64,000 nucleotides of DNA from Bacteroidetes bacterium endosymbiont of Geopemphigus sp. GTDB taxonomy: Bacteria > Bacteroidota > Bacteroidia > Flavobacteriales > Blattabacteriaceae. Positions 47,120-56,867 of this stretch are shown piece after piece. The stretch's first letter is position 1, and every line of letters begins with the position of its first letter. Under the pieces are notes generated by a model, which had not been told where the DNA came from, made no database searches, and worked only from the letters and a program-made list of their open reading frames with translations. The translations under genes were made by a program, and so were the position numbers. The DNA lies in NCBI RefSeq assembly GCF_002904345.1, contig NZ_PEIH01000004.1, positions 81,369-145,368 on the forward strand, written 5' to 3'.

Positions 47120-48050
47120 AGTGGTATAAATTTCCATTTTTTTTGCATAAAAATTGACGAGCTTGTGTTTTTAGGCAGACGCAAGGGATTTTGTTGACCT
47201 CCGGGAATAACACCCAAATTATACTAGAGATTGAGAAAAGTGAGTTCTTCACGTGAAATTTCGAGTTCCTTAGTCAGAATACCCAGGTGTATTTTTTTCA
47301 TGAATCGTAACTGAAGCTATCTGATTAGCTCACAGGTAGATTTTCAGCTTCGATATGATGCTCTTTATAGTAATCATCACATAGTTGATCGCAATGAATT
47401 TGGGGATATAATTTCTGGTTTCTTTAGGAAGAGTTTTGCTAAGTTCCCGAAAATCACGCGTTCCCTGACGACTTATCGCACGAACGGTTCCGGTCCCGGA
47501 ATTGTAAGCTGCTAAAACAAAAATGCCCAGTTTCCCAGATGTTAAATATCGGTCGGCTGCTTCCGTAGATTTTACCGGATCGTTTCTATCATCATGTAAG
47601 GTATTTTATTGAGGTCATACATGCGTCCCGTCGCTGGCATGAATTTCCATAAACCATGAGTTCCTGCTGCGCTAGAGGTAATTCGTGAATTCAGATTTGA
47701 CTCCACAATAGCTAGGTACTTTAATTCTTTGGGAATATTGTACTTTTCCAGTGCCCTTTTAAACAAGGAGGAATAAAATTCAGCTAACGAAAATATTTTC
47801 CCATATGCTTTCTTATTCTTAGGTAACTTTCCACGACAGCATGTACCGATCCGGTATATATGAAAATATTCATTTTACATAACTGCTAGAGTTTTTTAAG
47901 GTGCTCTTTGAGTTGATCAGGACTTATGTATAGTTATTGATAGTGTTCTTGTTTTCTTTTTTTGAGAAAAGCCTCGACTCCTGAAATCCATCCTTCCATA
48001 GGTCTATGTATATAAAGAATATATTGAAGATCAGATCAATTCATAATCAA
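47120..48050 (-). pseudogene. MltD-like lytic transglycosylase, pseudogene
   Basis: The clean block at 47766-47572 is an SLT domain: LEKYNIPKELKYLAIVESNL, then NSRITSSAAGTHGLWKFMPA and TGRMYDLNKI, with the catalytic glutamate in AIVESNL. Upstream fragments (SPDQLKEHLKKL; IYTGSVHAVVESYLRI) match the N-terminal MltD region. Downstream are KTLPKETRNYIPKFIAINYV and LNISREELTFLNL...VIPGGQQNPLRLP. The protein would cleave peptidoglycan at the outer membrane. There are many stops and shifts. Confidence 0.82.
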
Positions 48051-48224
48051 CTGATTATTATCAATAGTATCTTTTTTGTCGAGATCTCGATTAAATTAAG
48101 CAACGGGAAATAGTGGTAGTAAAAAAAAGTAAACCTAGAATCTGTCGGTTGCTTTTTTTAAGCATATAACGTTATTCGCATGAGCACAAATGGATAAATC
48201 ATCTCTGCGTAACAAATTTTAAAG

Positions 48225-48458
48225 TTATTTTGAAGCGGAAAGATCTTCTTTATTTTTTTTCTCGTCATCAGAATACTTTTGTTCGGTTTTTTTAGCTTCT
48301 TCAGCTTCGCCTTGCGTAGCTTTTTTAAATTCTCTCAATCCTATTCCTAAACCTTTCATAAGTTCGGGAATTTTTTTTCCACCAAACAAAAGAAGACCAA
48401 GCGCAATGATGACAAGCAATTGACTGGTGCCAAAGCTTCCTAAAACTGTAGATGTCAT
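48225..48458 (-). CDS. tatA: Sec-independent protein translocase TatA/TatE
   Basis: Small inner-membrane component of the twin-arginine export system. One N-terminal helix ([20 protein letters not shown]), the FGG-x-K-x-P hinge, an amphipathic helix ([15 protein letters not shown]) and a charged tail. I start at ATG 48458 ([13 protein letters not shown]); the upstream ATG at 48494 adds 12 residues and nearly touches the dead envC. Length 77. tatC is not adjacent: the dead mltD is next on this strand. Confidence 0.88.
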   Translation of the reverse strand: MTSTVLGSFGTSQLLVIIALGLLLFGGKKIPELMKGLGIGLREFKKATQGEAEEAKKTEQKYSDDEKKNKEDLSASK

Positions 48459-48497
48459 AATTATTTTTATAATGTTTAAAGGTAAATTTAACATTTT

Positions 48498-49760
48498 TTA
48501 TAGACCTTTGATCCACTGTGGGGGATTTTGTTTGCTGGTATTGTACCAAACTTGAAAAGTTAAAAGAGTATCTCCTTGAGAATTCGTATACACTTCTCCT
48601 ATAGATTGGTTCATCTTTATCTTACTTCCTTTGTGTACATATACCTCTTGTAGATTGTTGTATACCGTGTAATAATTTCCATGCTGGGTTAATAAAGCCT
48701 TCCCTCCTCCGCTTGTAAAGTACACCGCACTGACGATTCCTTCAAATACGACTCTTTCCTGAGCGCTCCTGGAAGTTCGAATATCTACACCGCTGTTATC
48801 TATAAATCCCTTCGAGGTCTGGATAAACTTGTCGTCCGAAATGGTTAACAACTATTCCTTGAATCACAGGCCAGGGAAGACGACATTTACGGATTAAAGC
48901 ACTCTCTTCGCTCGAGAGTCGTCTCTCAGGAAAGCGGTTCACCGGCGTTTTCTTGCCCGAAGCTCTCTGAGCTTTGCGAGCGCGCTCTACCTATTCACAT
49001 CTTTTTTTTGCTTCTCGTTGCGCTTTAAGCTTAGCTAATCGAATTTCTCTGGCGATCACAACGATTGAATTTGCCTATCGAGCTCTCTTGCCTGTTTTTG
49101 CTTGTTGTGGCTATGAGGTTTTTACACTTTTTTTTGTAAAGTCTCTGCAGGTTCGTTCTGTTCGAGTTTTTCAGATTCAAGAGTATGCTTTTCTTTTTTC
49201 TGACTCTGCATAACCTGCTTTTTTTTGCTTGTTTCCCTCCTACAGTTGCTTAAGATGCTACCCAAGAGAAATTTGTTTTTCGCGAATACTTTGTAGCCTT
49301 ATCTTTTTGAAAATCGATGTACGTCTTTAAATACTTCATTCTTTTAAAAACCTCTGTAATCTTTTCAGAGGATAAAATTCAATAATGAACCTTTAATAGA
49401 TTTGTTTTTATAAGATTTGATAAGTATATGTTTTATAGGTGTCTTTTAATAAAATCAATTCCTCTTTCAGTTTTCCATGATTTTATATTTTCATTAGCCA
49501 ATGGCGCTCTTAATTTTTTTACATTCCTTTTGGATTGTTTCAATAAGTTCAGTGCGAATGTTTATCTTTCTCGAAAGTGCATTGAGCTGATGAAGTGTGC
49601 TGAAAAATTCTTTTTTATTTTTCTGGATTTCCAGATTGATCTTTTTGATCTCTGACTTAAAGGTCTGGTTTTTTTTTGAAGTCCCGATTTTCCCTGAGCA
49701 CATACGTCCAGCGTGAACACTTTTGAGAAGATCATCAATTCAAAGAGTAAAACCTTATAT
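48498..49760 (-). pseudogene. EnvC-like murein hydrolase activator (M23), pseudogene
   Basis: The last 117 codons (48851-48498) are an open LytM/M23 domain: NSGVDIRTS, GGGKALLTQHGNYYTVYNNL and TLLTFQVWYNTSKQNPPQWI. Just upstream in another frame is RLPWPVIQGIVVNHFGRQ, the invariant entry to the domain. The N-terminal coiled coil survives as KSEIKKINLEIQKNKKEFFS and LNALSRKINIRTELIETIQK. The zinc-binding HxxxD/HxH positions are not all present, as expected for EnvC-type activators. Several shifts are present. It is normally needed for septal amidase activation and cell separation. Confidence 0.83.
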
Positions 49761-49775
49761 ATCCGGAACACATAT

Positions 49776-50588
49776 TTAGAGCTGCCTTTCTGTATAGCCC
49801 TCGGGTATGGAAAATGAGATATCAGGCATAGAACCGTCAATTTTGATCTCCTGAAGATCTACAGATAGTATGGGCTGGATTTGATCATTAACAAATACAC
49901 GAAGTGTGCCAGGAAAATACTCCTCGTTTACCTTTTCCCAATTTTCAAAGAAGACACTTATTTTTTCTCCATCGCTAAGCTTGATGATCTCTTTTTTTAG
50001 ATGAAAGTTTCCATCTATTTCAAGCTTATCAGTATACCCTTTTACTTGATCTCCGCTGTTTGTAGTGAGTTTTGAGGAAGTTGAACGCAACTTATAAATG
50101 TTTTCACTCATCGAAAGAGCATAGTTTTCGGCATCTATCTGAAATAAGGATCTGCCCAAAAGAAGATTTTCCAATTGAGAATAATTGAAAAAATAGGCTT
50201 TCAAATATTTTCCAGCTAAAGAAAAATCTCCTTTCAGAAAAGTTCTTTGAAGTTTTTCATAAGCTTCTGTCTGATGCGGCTGAATCAATGCTCTTCCCAC
50301 CTCAAAACCCAGAAAAGAGGCGCTAACCCATATTTTTTCTCCCTTTTCAATGCGCATCTTCGCGTTAACACGATAGTCCTTTCCTTTGCTCAGGAGTTGA
50401 ATTTTTCCCTTTAGACTAATACTTTTCGCTTTAATTTGATTCTTCTCCCGATATTGTTTTAAAATACTTATTAATTTTAAAAGCTCAGGTTTTTTGTCAA
50501 CCAATTTTTCCGGCGCTTTGCAAGCGCAGATCATTGCTATCAGAATGAATGCTATCCCTTTCCATAGATAATCTCTGTCTTTATGCAT
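49776..50588 (-). CDS. DUF4292 lipoprotein
   Basis: Bacteroidota outer-membrane lipoprotein family of unknown function with a LolA/LolB-like beta fold. The N-terminus has a lipoprotein signal (LWKGIAFILIAMICAC). The conserved region is KAKSISLKGKIQLLSKGKDY then RVNAKMRIEKGEKIWVSASF, with LGFEVGRALI. I use ATG 50588 because the frame's first ATG (50609) overlaps the upstream gene. Length 270. It follows the nucleotidyltransferase and precedes the EnvC pseudogene, which is the standard gene order. Confidence 0.82.
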   Translation of the reverse strand: MHKDRDYLWKGIAFILIAMICACKAPEKLVDKKPELLKLISILKQYREKNQIKAKSISLKGKIQLLSKGKDYRVNAKMRIEKGEKIWVSASFLGFEVGRALIQPHQTEAYEKLQRTFLKGDFSLAGKYLKAYFFNYSQLENLLLGRSLFQIDAENYALSMSENIYKLRSTSSKLTTNSGDQVKGYTDKLEIDGNFHLKKEIIKLSDGEKISVFFENWEKVNEEYFPGTLRVFVNDQIQPILSVDLQEIKIDGSMPDISFSIPEGYTERQL

Positions 50589-50598
50589 CGACTGAATT

Positions 50599-51606
50599 TT
50601 AAAAATCAAACACAGAATAATCCCCTAAACTGATTTCTCTTGTAACTCCCTGATAATGAGTGCTATTTCCGATCATCGAATTGGATAAATTGGCATGGAT
50701 GATCTCCGTGTGATTTTGTATCAGTGAGGTCTCTATATTACTATTTTTTACCTGAGTGTGCTTACCTATCGATACAAAGGGTCCGATTTTACTGTTTTCA
50801 ATCATCGCGCCTTCTCCTATAAAACAGGGCTCTATGATAAGACTGTTTTTAATCGTGGCATTATAGCTATAAGAGGATTTATCCGCATGTTCAAATTCAA
50901 GTACTTTAGTGTTGGTATCGATAATAGCTGATTTATTACCACAGTCCATCCACTTATCAACTTTTCTATGTGAAAATCGTATGCCTTTTTTTCGCATATT
51001 CTCTAGAACGTCTGTAAGTTGATATTCCCCCTTATCTTTCAAATCTTTATCTATCAGATATTGAAGTTCATTCTTTAATTTTTTTCCTTCTTTTATGTAA
51101 TAGATTCCTATGATAGCCAAATCAGAGACAAACTCATCAGGTTTTTCAACGAAGCCTGTTATATAACCTTTCTCATCATAAGTAACTACTCCAAAAGCTT
51201 GTGGATTCGACACTTGTGAAGTCCATATAAGGCCTTCAGCTGGAGTTTCCAGGCTGAAATTCGCCTTGAAAAGGGTATCGGCAAAAGCAATGATTACAGG
51301 GCCTTCCAAAAATTCTTGCGCGCAAAGCAAAGCATGAGCGGTACCGAGGGGCTTTTCCTGACGGAAAATTCGACCTTTTACGCCGAGTTTCCGGGTGATA
51401 TGAAGCAATTGTTCTTCCGTCTCACGACCAAAGTCTCCGATGATAAAGGCTACTTCTTTGACGTCTTTTTTAAGTATCCGATGAATCTCTTCCACCAGTC
51501 TTTGAACAATAGGCTTCCCTGCAATGGGGATCAATGGTTTGGGAACAGTAAGGGTATGCGGCCGCAGTCGTGAGCCTTTTCCTGCCATAGGTATAATTAT
51601 TTTCAT
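50599..51606 (-). CDS. Sugar-nucleotide pyrophosphorylase (NTP transferase with left-handed beta helix)
   Basis: N-terminal nucleotidyltransferase with the loop IPMAGKGSRLRPHTLTVPKP (residues 5-24), VIAFADT, FVEKP and WMDCGNK. From about residue 245 there are hexapeptide repeats (NSLIIEPCFIGEGAMIENSK; IGPFVSIGKHTQVKNS) forming a beta helix. It is of the glucose-1-phosphate thymidylyl/uridylyltransferase type. Substrate is not decidable from sequence. It lies 13 nt after dut in the conserved Bacteroidales cluster. Confidence 0.87.
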   Translation of the reverse strand: MKIIIPMAGKGSRLRPHTLTVPKPLIPIAGKPIVQRLVEEIHRILKKDVKEVAFIIGDFGRETEEQLLHITRKLGVKGRIFRQEKPLGTAHALLCAQEFLEGPVIIAFADTLFKANFSLETPAEGLIWTSQVSNPQAFGVVTYDEKGYITGFVEKPDEFVSDLAIIGIYYIKEGKKLKNELQYLIDKDLKDKGEYQLTDVLENMRKKGIRFSHRKVDKWMDCGNKSAIIDTNTKVLEFEHADKSSYSYNATIKNSLIIEPCFIGEGAMIENSKIGPFVSIGKHTQVKNSNIETSLIQNHTEIIHANLSNSMIGNSTHYQGVTREISLGDYSVFDF

Positions 51607-51619
51607 AGCTTTTTAAGTT

Positions 51620-52060
51620 TTACATCCCTGTACTTCCAAAACCTTTTTCTCCACGATTGCTCTCTTGCAATTCTTTGGTTTCTTGCCATTCAACCTGAGT
51701 ATACTTTTTGATCACCATCTGGGCGATTCTCTTTCCTGACTGTATTTCAAAAATCTCTTTAGAAAGATTTATGAGTAATACTTTTATTTCCCCTCGATAG
51801 TCACTGTCTATAGTACCCAGTGCGTTGGCACAGCTGATGCCTTTTTTTAAAGCTAAGCCGCTTCTCGGTCGGATTTGCGCTTCGTATCCTTTGGGCAGTT
51901 CTATATAAATTCCTGTTGGTATAGCTTTCCGCTCCATAGGCTCTAAAAGTATGGGAGATTCCAGATGAGCCTTAAGATCCATTCCGGCAGCCCCTTCGGT
52001 TTCATATCGAGGAAGTGTGTTGGAAGAAACATTTCGTATTTTTATTTTTAATTTACCCAT
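51620..52060 (-). CDS. dut: dUTP diphosphatase
   Basis: Hydrolyses dUTP to dUMP, protecting DNA and feeding thymidylate synthesis. All five motifs are present: AAGMDLKAH, IRPRSGLALK, ALGTIDSDYRGEIKVLLINL, KRIAQMVI and the C-terminal RGEKGFGSTG. Length 146 is typical of the trimeric enzyme. Its start overlaps the flippase stop by 8 nt. Confidence 0.96.
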   Translation of the reverse strand: MGKLKIKIRNVSSNTLPRYETEGAAGMDLKAHLESPILLEPMERKAIPTGIYIELPKGYEAQIRPRSGLALKKGISCANALGTIDSDYRGEIKVLLINLSKEIFEIQSGKRIAQMVIKKYTQVEWQETKELQESNRGEKGFGSTGM

Positions 52061-53549
52061 GTAATATTTTTATCAATGTTGATTTTTCTATAAAAAAGAC
52101 GACATACAAATATAGCAATTGTCCTATAACGTTATAATATGGAAATTTTTCTCCCAAGCAATAACCTACCAAAACACCTAGAATAAGATGACCGCACAAC
52201 TGCGTTACCGGGTAATTTATTCTGTAGTATTTTTGTCCCCACCAATAGGAGATCAACATCATACTTCCATAAGAGACCAATGTCCCCCAGGCTGAGGCAA
52301 CATATCCTAGTTGTTGTATCATCAAAAAATTTGATAAAACAGTTACTAAGGCTCCAATAAGGGATATATAAGTTCCGATGATGGGTCGATCCTTTACTTT
52401 ATAAGTGATAGAGAGATTTGTATAGATGCCTAGAAACAAATTGGCCATCATTATAACGGGTATGATGTTTCGAGCACTTTGATAGTTCGCTCCGATCATA
52501 AAATGGCTAATCCAGTTCAAATTGCTCCATAATAACGCAAAGAAAACCGTCCCAAACAATGTAAAAAGATAGGTCAATTGACTATAGGTTTCTTTCGCGT
52601 TAGCGTCTTTAGCTTTTCTAAAATAGAAGGGCTCTATGCCTAATCGAAAAGCTGTGGCATACAGAGCCATAAAGGCCGCTATTCTATAGCAGGCAGCATA
52701 AGCGCCGTTGACTTCATCTGAAAGCCATCTTTTAATGAGGATCTTATCTAAGTTTTCATTTATGGCAAAGGCCAGTGTTCCGAGCATAATGGATGTACCA
52801 TAAGCGAGCATTTCCAGGGCAAGCTTCAGTCGGAATTTTTTAAAACGGATCTTTATAATTATATCGAACAAGCAAAGAAAGCTTATAATGGAGGCGATCA
52901 TATTTGCATAAAATATATAACCGGTTTTATCCGTATATCCTTTAATTCCGTTTAAAAAACTGAAGAAATCTGCAGGAGATTCGCTATTTCCGCTCAACAG
53001 CCAAAATGTGACAAAAGCTTGCAGACACGCATTTATAATTCGTATAAGCGTATATCGAAGCGCTTTGTTGTGAATACGCAGCCAAGCCATAGGAAGGCTA
53101 GAGATGGTTTCGAAAAAGATAATCAAAAAAAACATCGAGAAATATTCCCGATGAGCTTCGTAACCTGCAAAATATGAGATTTCTTTTACAAAGAACATGA
53201 CGATAGTCAGGAAGGTCAGCGCGATGAACAAAAGGCTGAGAATGCCACTGGAGAACACTTTATTGCGGTCGGTATTTTTTTGTTTATAAACAAAACGAAA
53301 ATAAGCGCTTTCAAGTCCAAAAGTCAGTATACTGATCAATAAAAACGAAATAGCATACATATCGGCATAGAAGGAAAAGCCTTCTTTATCCAAAACGCTT
53401 GTAAAGAACTTTAAAAAGCCATAATTAATCAGACGTGGAAGAACGGCGCCTATGCCGTAGATAATGGTATCTCCAAAAAGTTTTTTGTACAAAAAATGAT
53501 GAATTAAATCGATAGTTACAAAGTTCCGACTTTTAAGTCGAAATTGCAT
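52053..53549 (-). CDS. Oligosaccharide/polysaccharide flippase (MOP superfamily)
   Basis: About 12-14 membrane helices along 498 residues (for example FLLISILTFGLESAYFRFVY; LALEMLAYGTSIMLGTLAFA; SYGSMMLISYWWGQKY). The N-terminal DTIIYGIGAVLPRLINYGFL is the typical opening of Wzx-like members in Bacteroidota. It probably moves lipid-linked oligosaccharides or lipid II across the inner membrane. It is the first gene of the cluster flippase - dut - NTP transferase - DUF4292 - envC. Confidence 0.85.
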   Translation of the reverse strand: MQFRLKSRNFVTIDLIHHFLYKKLFGDTIIYGIGAVLPRLINYGFLKFFTSVLDKEGFSFYADMYAISFLLISILTFGLESAYFRFVYKQKNTDRNKVFSSGILSLLFIALTFLTIVMFFVKEISYFAGYEAHREYFSMFFLIIFFETISSLPMAWLRIHNKALRYTLIRIINACLQAFVTFWLLSGNSESPADFFSFLNGIKGYTDKTGYIFYANMIASIISFLCLFDIIIKIRFKKFRLKLALEMLAYGTSIMLGTLAFAINENLDKILIKRWLSDEVNGAYAACYRIAAFMALYATAFRLGIEPFYFRKAKDANAKETYSQLTYLFTLFGTVFFALLWSNLNWISHFMIGANYQSARNIIPVIMMANLFLGIYTNLSITYKVKDRPIIGTYISLIGALVTVLSNFLMIQQLGYVASAWGTLVSYGSMMLISYWWGQKYYRINYPVTQLCGHLILGVLVGYCLGEKFPYYNVIGQLLYLYVVFFIEKSTLIKILHG

Positions 53550-53590
53550 CCCATAAGTAATGATTATCTATTAATAACTTTTCTTTTCAA

Positions 53591-54598
53591 ATGTGCAGAG
53601 AGCCTACCTCTACAAATGTTGCCGTTATAGGGAGCGGCAGTTGGGCAACCGCTTTGGTTAAAATATTTTCTGAAAATCTTCCTAAAGTAGGCTGGTGGGT
53701 GCGATCAGAAAAGATCGCTTCCCATATTCAAAGGTTTGGTCGTAATCCCTCTTATCTTAGCTCTGTAGGATTTCATGTGCATCGTTTAGATATACGTGCA
53801 GAGTTGAGCAGCCTCATAAGAGATTATCAAATCATCGTATTAGCTATGCCTTCTATCTTTCTCAAAGATACCTTTCAGGGGGTAGCTCACTCTTTATTTA
53901 AAGAAAAGAAATGGATTTCCTCCATTAAAGGGCTCTTGCCAGATGATACGAATCTGGTAAGCGATTATCTAAAAACTGCTTGTAATATTAATTCAAGTGA
54001 TATAGGTATCCTCTCAGGGCCTTGCCATGCCGAGGAAGTCGCCATGGAGCGTTTATCTTATTTAACGGTGGCCTTTAATGATATTTCTCAAGCGCGATTC
54101 ATCGCTGGAACTCTAAAACGCCCTTATGTAAGCGTTTGTGTATCGGATGATGTTATGGGTATTGAGTATGCTGTAGTATTAAAAAATATATTTGCTCTTG
54201 CTGTAGGTATGGCCAATGGCCTTGGTTATGGAGATAATTTTCAGGCAGTTCTTATATCAAATGCCATGCAAGAGATGGCCTCTTTTCTGGAGGTTTTTTG
54301 CCCTCAGACTAGAGATATCAATCGATCGTCTTACCTGGGCGATTTGTTGGTTACCTCCTACTCTTCTTTGAGTCGCAACAGAACATTGGGATATACCATT
54401 GGCAAGGGATGTGCCGTTTCAGAGGCACTCTCTGAGATGCCTATGATAGCGGAGGGTTTTTTCGCCACGAAAGGTGTTATAAATCTCATCGGCAATGATT
54501 CATTATCCATGCCCATTGCGCGGGCGGTTTATAAAATTCTTTATGAAAAAGCGCCTGCTGGGGAAGTCTTTAAACATCTGCATAAATTTCTTAGTTAA
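53591..54598 (+). CDS. gpsA: Glycerol-3-phosphate dehydrogenase [NAD(P)+]
   Basis: Makes sn-glycerol-3-phosphate from dihydroxyacetone phosphate for phospholipids. Dinucleotide loop VAVIGSGSWATALVKIF, middle signature SGPCHAEEVAMERLSYLTVA, catalytic lysine in EYAVVLKNIFALAVGMANGL and the C-terminal YLGDLLVTSYSSLSRNR. Length 335 is normal. It diverges from the flippase gene. With plsC at 2 kb it shows intact glycerolipid synthesis. Confidence 0.94.
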   Translation: MCREPTSTNVAVIGSGSWATALVKIFSENLPKVGWWVRSEKIASHIQRFGRNPSYLSSVGFHVHRLDIRAELSSLIRDYQIIVLAMPSIFLKDTFQGVAHSLFKEKKWISSIKGLLPDDTNLVSDYLKTACNINSSDIGILSGPCHAEEVAMERLSYLTVAFNDISQARFIAGTLKRPYVSVCVSDDVMGIEYAVVLKNIFALAVGMANGLGYGDNFQAVLISNAMQEMASFLEVFCPQTRDINRSSYLGDLLVTSYSSLSRNRTLGYTIGKGCAVSEALSEMPMIAEGFFATKGVINLIGNDSLSMPIARAVYKILYEKAPAGEVFKHLHKFLS

Positions 54599-54650
54599 AT
54601 TTTCTGAGGATCGTTATGCTTACCTAGAGCAGGCTCTCTTTTATATTTAA

Positions 54651-54658
54651 TATCTTTG
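54651..54658 (+). promoter_or_regulatory. -7 promoter element of tig
   Basis: TATCTTTG is an exact TAnnTTTG element 21 nt before the tig ATG at 54679. An imperfect inverted repeat AGAGCAGGCTCT lies upstream at 54626-54637 and may be the gpsA terminator or an operator. No -33 TTG is evident. Confidence 0.5.
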
Positions 54659-54678
54659 CCAGTTGAAAAGAGATAAGC

Positions 54679-55992
54679 ATGAACATTAACCGACAGCAGT
54701 TGGATCAGCTCAATGCAGTATTGACCGTATCGCTCAGCGAAACAGATTATAAAGATAAAGTAGAAGAAAACCTTCGCAATTATAGAAAAAAGGCCCAACT
54801 GCCCGGTTTTAGAAAAGGACAGGTACCTCTTGGAGTCATACGTAAGCAATATTACAGAGCTTTAGTTAATAAAGAAATCCAGCGTTTGATCGAGCAAGGT
54901 CTTAATGAATATATCACTAAAGAAGGTCTGCAAATTCTGGGAACCCCCTTACCTAAAGAAGAAAATTTTATAGACCTACAGGCAAAAGAGTTCTCCCTTG
55001 CGTTTGACTTAGGCTTTGCGCCCGAGTTTGACATAAACTTAGATGAAATAGCTGTTGATTATTATCATATTCACGTCAAAGAAGAAGAGATAGAGGAGCA
55101 AATACAAGAACTACGACGTCGTTTTGGAAAGTTCTTACCTAAAGAATTTGTAAATCAAGAGGATTATATTCACGGTAAGATAGACCCCCTTGATTCCAGA
55201 GAAAACGAAGGGAAAAAATATACGTTTACCCTCAAAGATCTTCCGAAAGAGACCCTTGCTAAGTTCTTCCAGTCTAAAGTTGGTGATCGTATTCAAGTGA
55301 ATACTTCCGAGTTGTTTCCAGATGATGAGCAGTGGAGGCGTTTTGATCGAGGATCGCAGCTTGTGCATTTTCAGGCATATTTTACCATAGAACAAATCTT
55401 TGAAATTCAGCCGGCTGACCTGGATCAAGAGCTTTTCGACAAAACATTAGGCACCACAGGTAAGGTAAGGTCTTTAGAAGAATTTCGTGAGAAGATTAAA
55501 GAAAGCCTTTCACAATCTTATAAGGCTGAGTCCGAGAGATTTTTTCTGCATTTGATTTTCGATCACTTGTCTGATCGTATACACTTTGATTTGCCTTCCG
55601 CTTTTTTACGGCGATCGATGAAACAGTCCCAAAAAGAGGTGCCTCCAGAAAATGAGTTCTTGCAGGAATATGAGCAGGCTGAGAAGGCTTTGCGTCATCA
55701 ATTGCTTGAAAGTAAACTGGCACAGCAACTGCAAATAAACATTAACCCTGAGGAGGTGAAAGCTTTCGCGCTTTCGTTAGCGCATGCTCAGAGAGGTAAA
55801 AACGCTATTGATAAGGCTGCCGCGGATCAATTTGCTGAGCAAATCTTACAGAGTCAAAAAGAAGCTCTTCAGATTTATGAACGTCTTTTTAAAGAGCGCT
55901 TGACAGAAGCCTTGAAAGCTCGTTTGCCATTAAAAAATAAAAATATTTCCTGGCCCAATTTCCTCGAGATCCTTCAAGGGCATCAGCATTGA
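54679..55992 (+). CDS. tig: Trigger factor
   Basis: Ribosome-associated chaperone. The ribosome-binding signature is present as KKAQLPGFRKGQVPLGVIRK (residues 34-53), followed by the long helical arms and C-terminal cradle. The middle PPIase (FKBP-like) domain is divergent, as usual in Bacteroidota. Length 437 is normal. It is followed by clpP (45 nt) and clpX, the common order. Confidence 0.93.
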   Translation: MNINRQQLDQLNAVLTVSLSETDYKDKVEENLRNYRKKAQLPGFRKGQVPLGVIRKQYYRALVNKEIQRLIEQGLNEYITKEGLQILGTPLPKEENFIDLQAKEFSLAFDLGFAPEFDINLDEIAVDYYHIHVKEEEIEEQIQELRRRFGKFLPKEFVNQEDYIHGKIDPLDSRENEGKKYTFTLKDLPKETLAKFFQSKVGDRIQVNTSELFPDDEQWRRFDRGSQLVHFQAYFTIEQIFEIQPADLDQELFDKTLGTTGKVRSLEEFREKIKESLSQSYKAESERFFLHLIFDHLSDRIHFDLPSAFLRRSMKQSQKEVPPENEFLQEYEQAEKALRHQLLESKLAQQLQININPEEVKAFALSLAHAQRGKNAIDKAAADQFAEQILQSQKEALQIYERLFKERLTEALKARLPLKNKNISWPNFLEILQGHQH

Positions 55993-56037
55993 AGACCTCT
56001 GGAATATAGCGTGGTAAATTAGATAAGTTAAAATAGT

Positions 56038-56733
56038 ATGTTTAATAAGGAAGAATTCAAAAAATACGCTCTAAAGCATCAGTTGATAAGTAGTCTTGCG
56101 CTCGACCATTATATCACCTCAATGACTCCGTATATCATGGAAGAGCGTAAATTGAATGTGGTCCAGATGGACGTTTTTTCGCGTTTGATGATGGATCGCA
56201 TCATTTTTTTGGGTACGTCTATTGATGATCAAGTGGCCAATATCGTTCAGGCGCAGCTTTTATTCTTGCAATCGGTGGATTCCAACAAGGACATACAGAT
56301 TTATATCAACTCTCCCGGGGGGAGTGTCTATGCCGGTTTAGGAATTTATGATACCATGCAGATTCTTAAACCCGATGTGGCTACCATATGCACAGGCATG
56401 GCAGCCTCTATGGGTGCAGTTTTGCTTTGCGCGGGGGCTAAAGGTAAACGCTCAGGCCTTAAACACTCGCGTGTGATGATTCATCAACCTCTTGGAGGGA
56501 TCCATGGACAAGCTTCTGATATAGAGATCACCGCACGAGAAATTTTAAAACTAAAAAAAGAACTTTATCAAATTATCTCTATCCATTCGGGTCAAACTAT
56601 GAAAAAAGTAGAAAACGATTCTGACAGAGATTATTGGATGACTTCAGATGAAGCCAAAAGTTATGGAATGATCGATGAGGTATTGGTTCGAAAAATGGAA
56701 GGCAAGGAAAATAAAAAATCAAAACCACTCTAG
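56038..56733 (+). CDS. clpP: ATP-dependent Clp protease proteolytic subunit
   Basis: Serine peptidase chamber used with ClpX and ClpC. The catalytic serine is S124 (TGMAASMGAVLLCAG), histidine H149 (HSRVMIHQPLGG), and the Asp lies in the DSDRDYWM region near 198. The oxyanion stretch INSPGGSVYAG is intact. Length 231. A single copy is seen in the window. Confidence 0.96.
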   Translation: MFNKEEFKKYALKHQLISSLALDHYITSMTPYIMEERKLNVVQMDVFSRLMMDRIIFLGTSIDDQVANIVQAQLLFLQSVDSNKDIQIYINSPGGSVYAGLGIYDTMQILKPDVATICTGMAASMGAVLLCAGAKGKRSGLKHSRVMIHQPLGGIHGQASDIEITAREILKLKKELYQIISIHSGQTMKKVENDSDRDYWMTSDEAKSYGMIDEVLVRKMEGKENKKSKPL

Positions 56734-56867
56734 TTTTTATGAGAATAATTTCCGAAAATTCTTTATGTTTTTCTTTCATTTTATTTTCTTAAAAATTATT
56801 CATGGAATTCTTTCCCTTTTTAATTAAAACTATAATTAAGTCATTATATAAATAGTAATTATAAGCC

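Noticed and set aside
46925-47137. Lysine-rich minus-strand open frame just upstream of the DUF4254 gene
   Set aside because: It lies at the eroded 3' end of the mltD relic. The K/R/S-rich text comes from A-rich DNA and shows no LysM or other motif.
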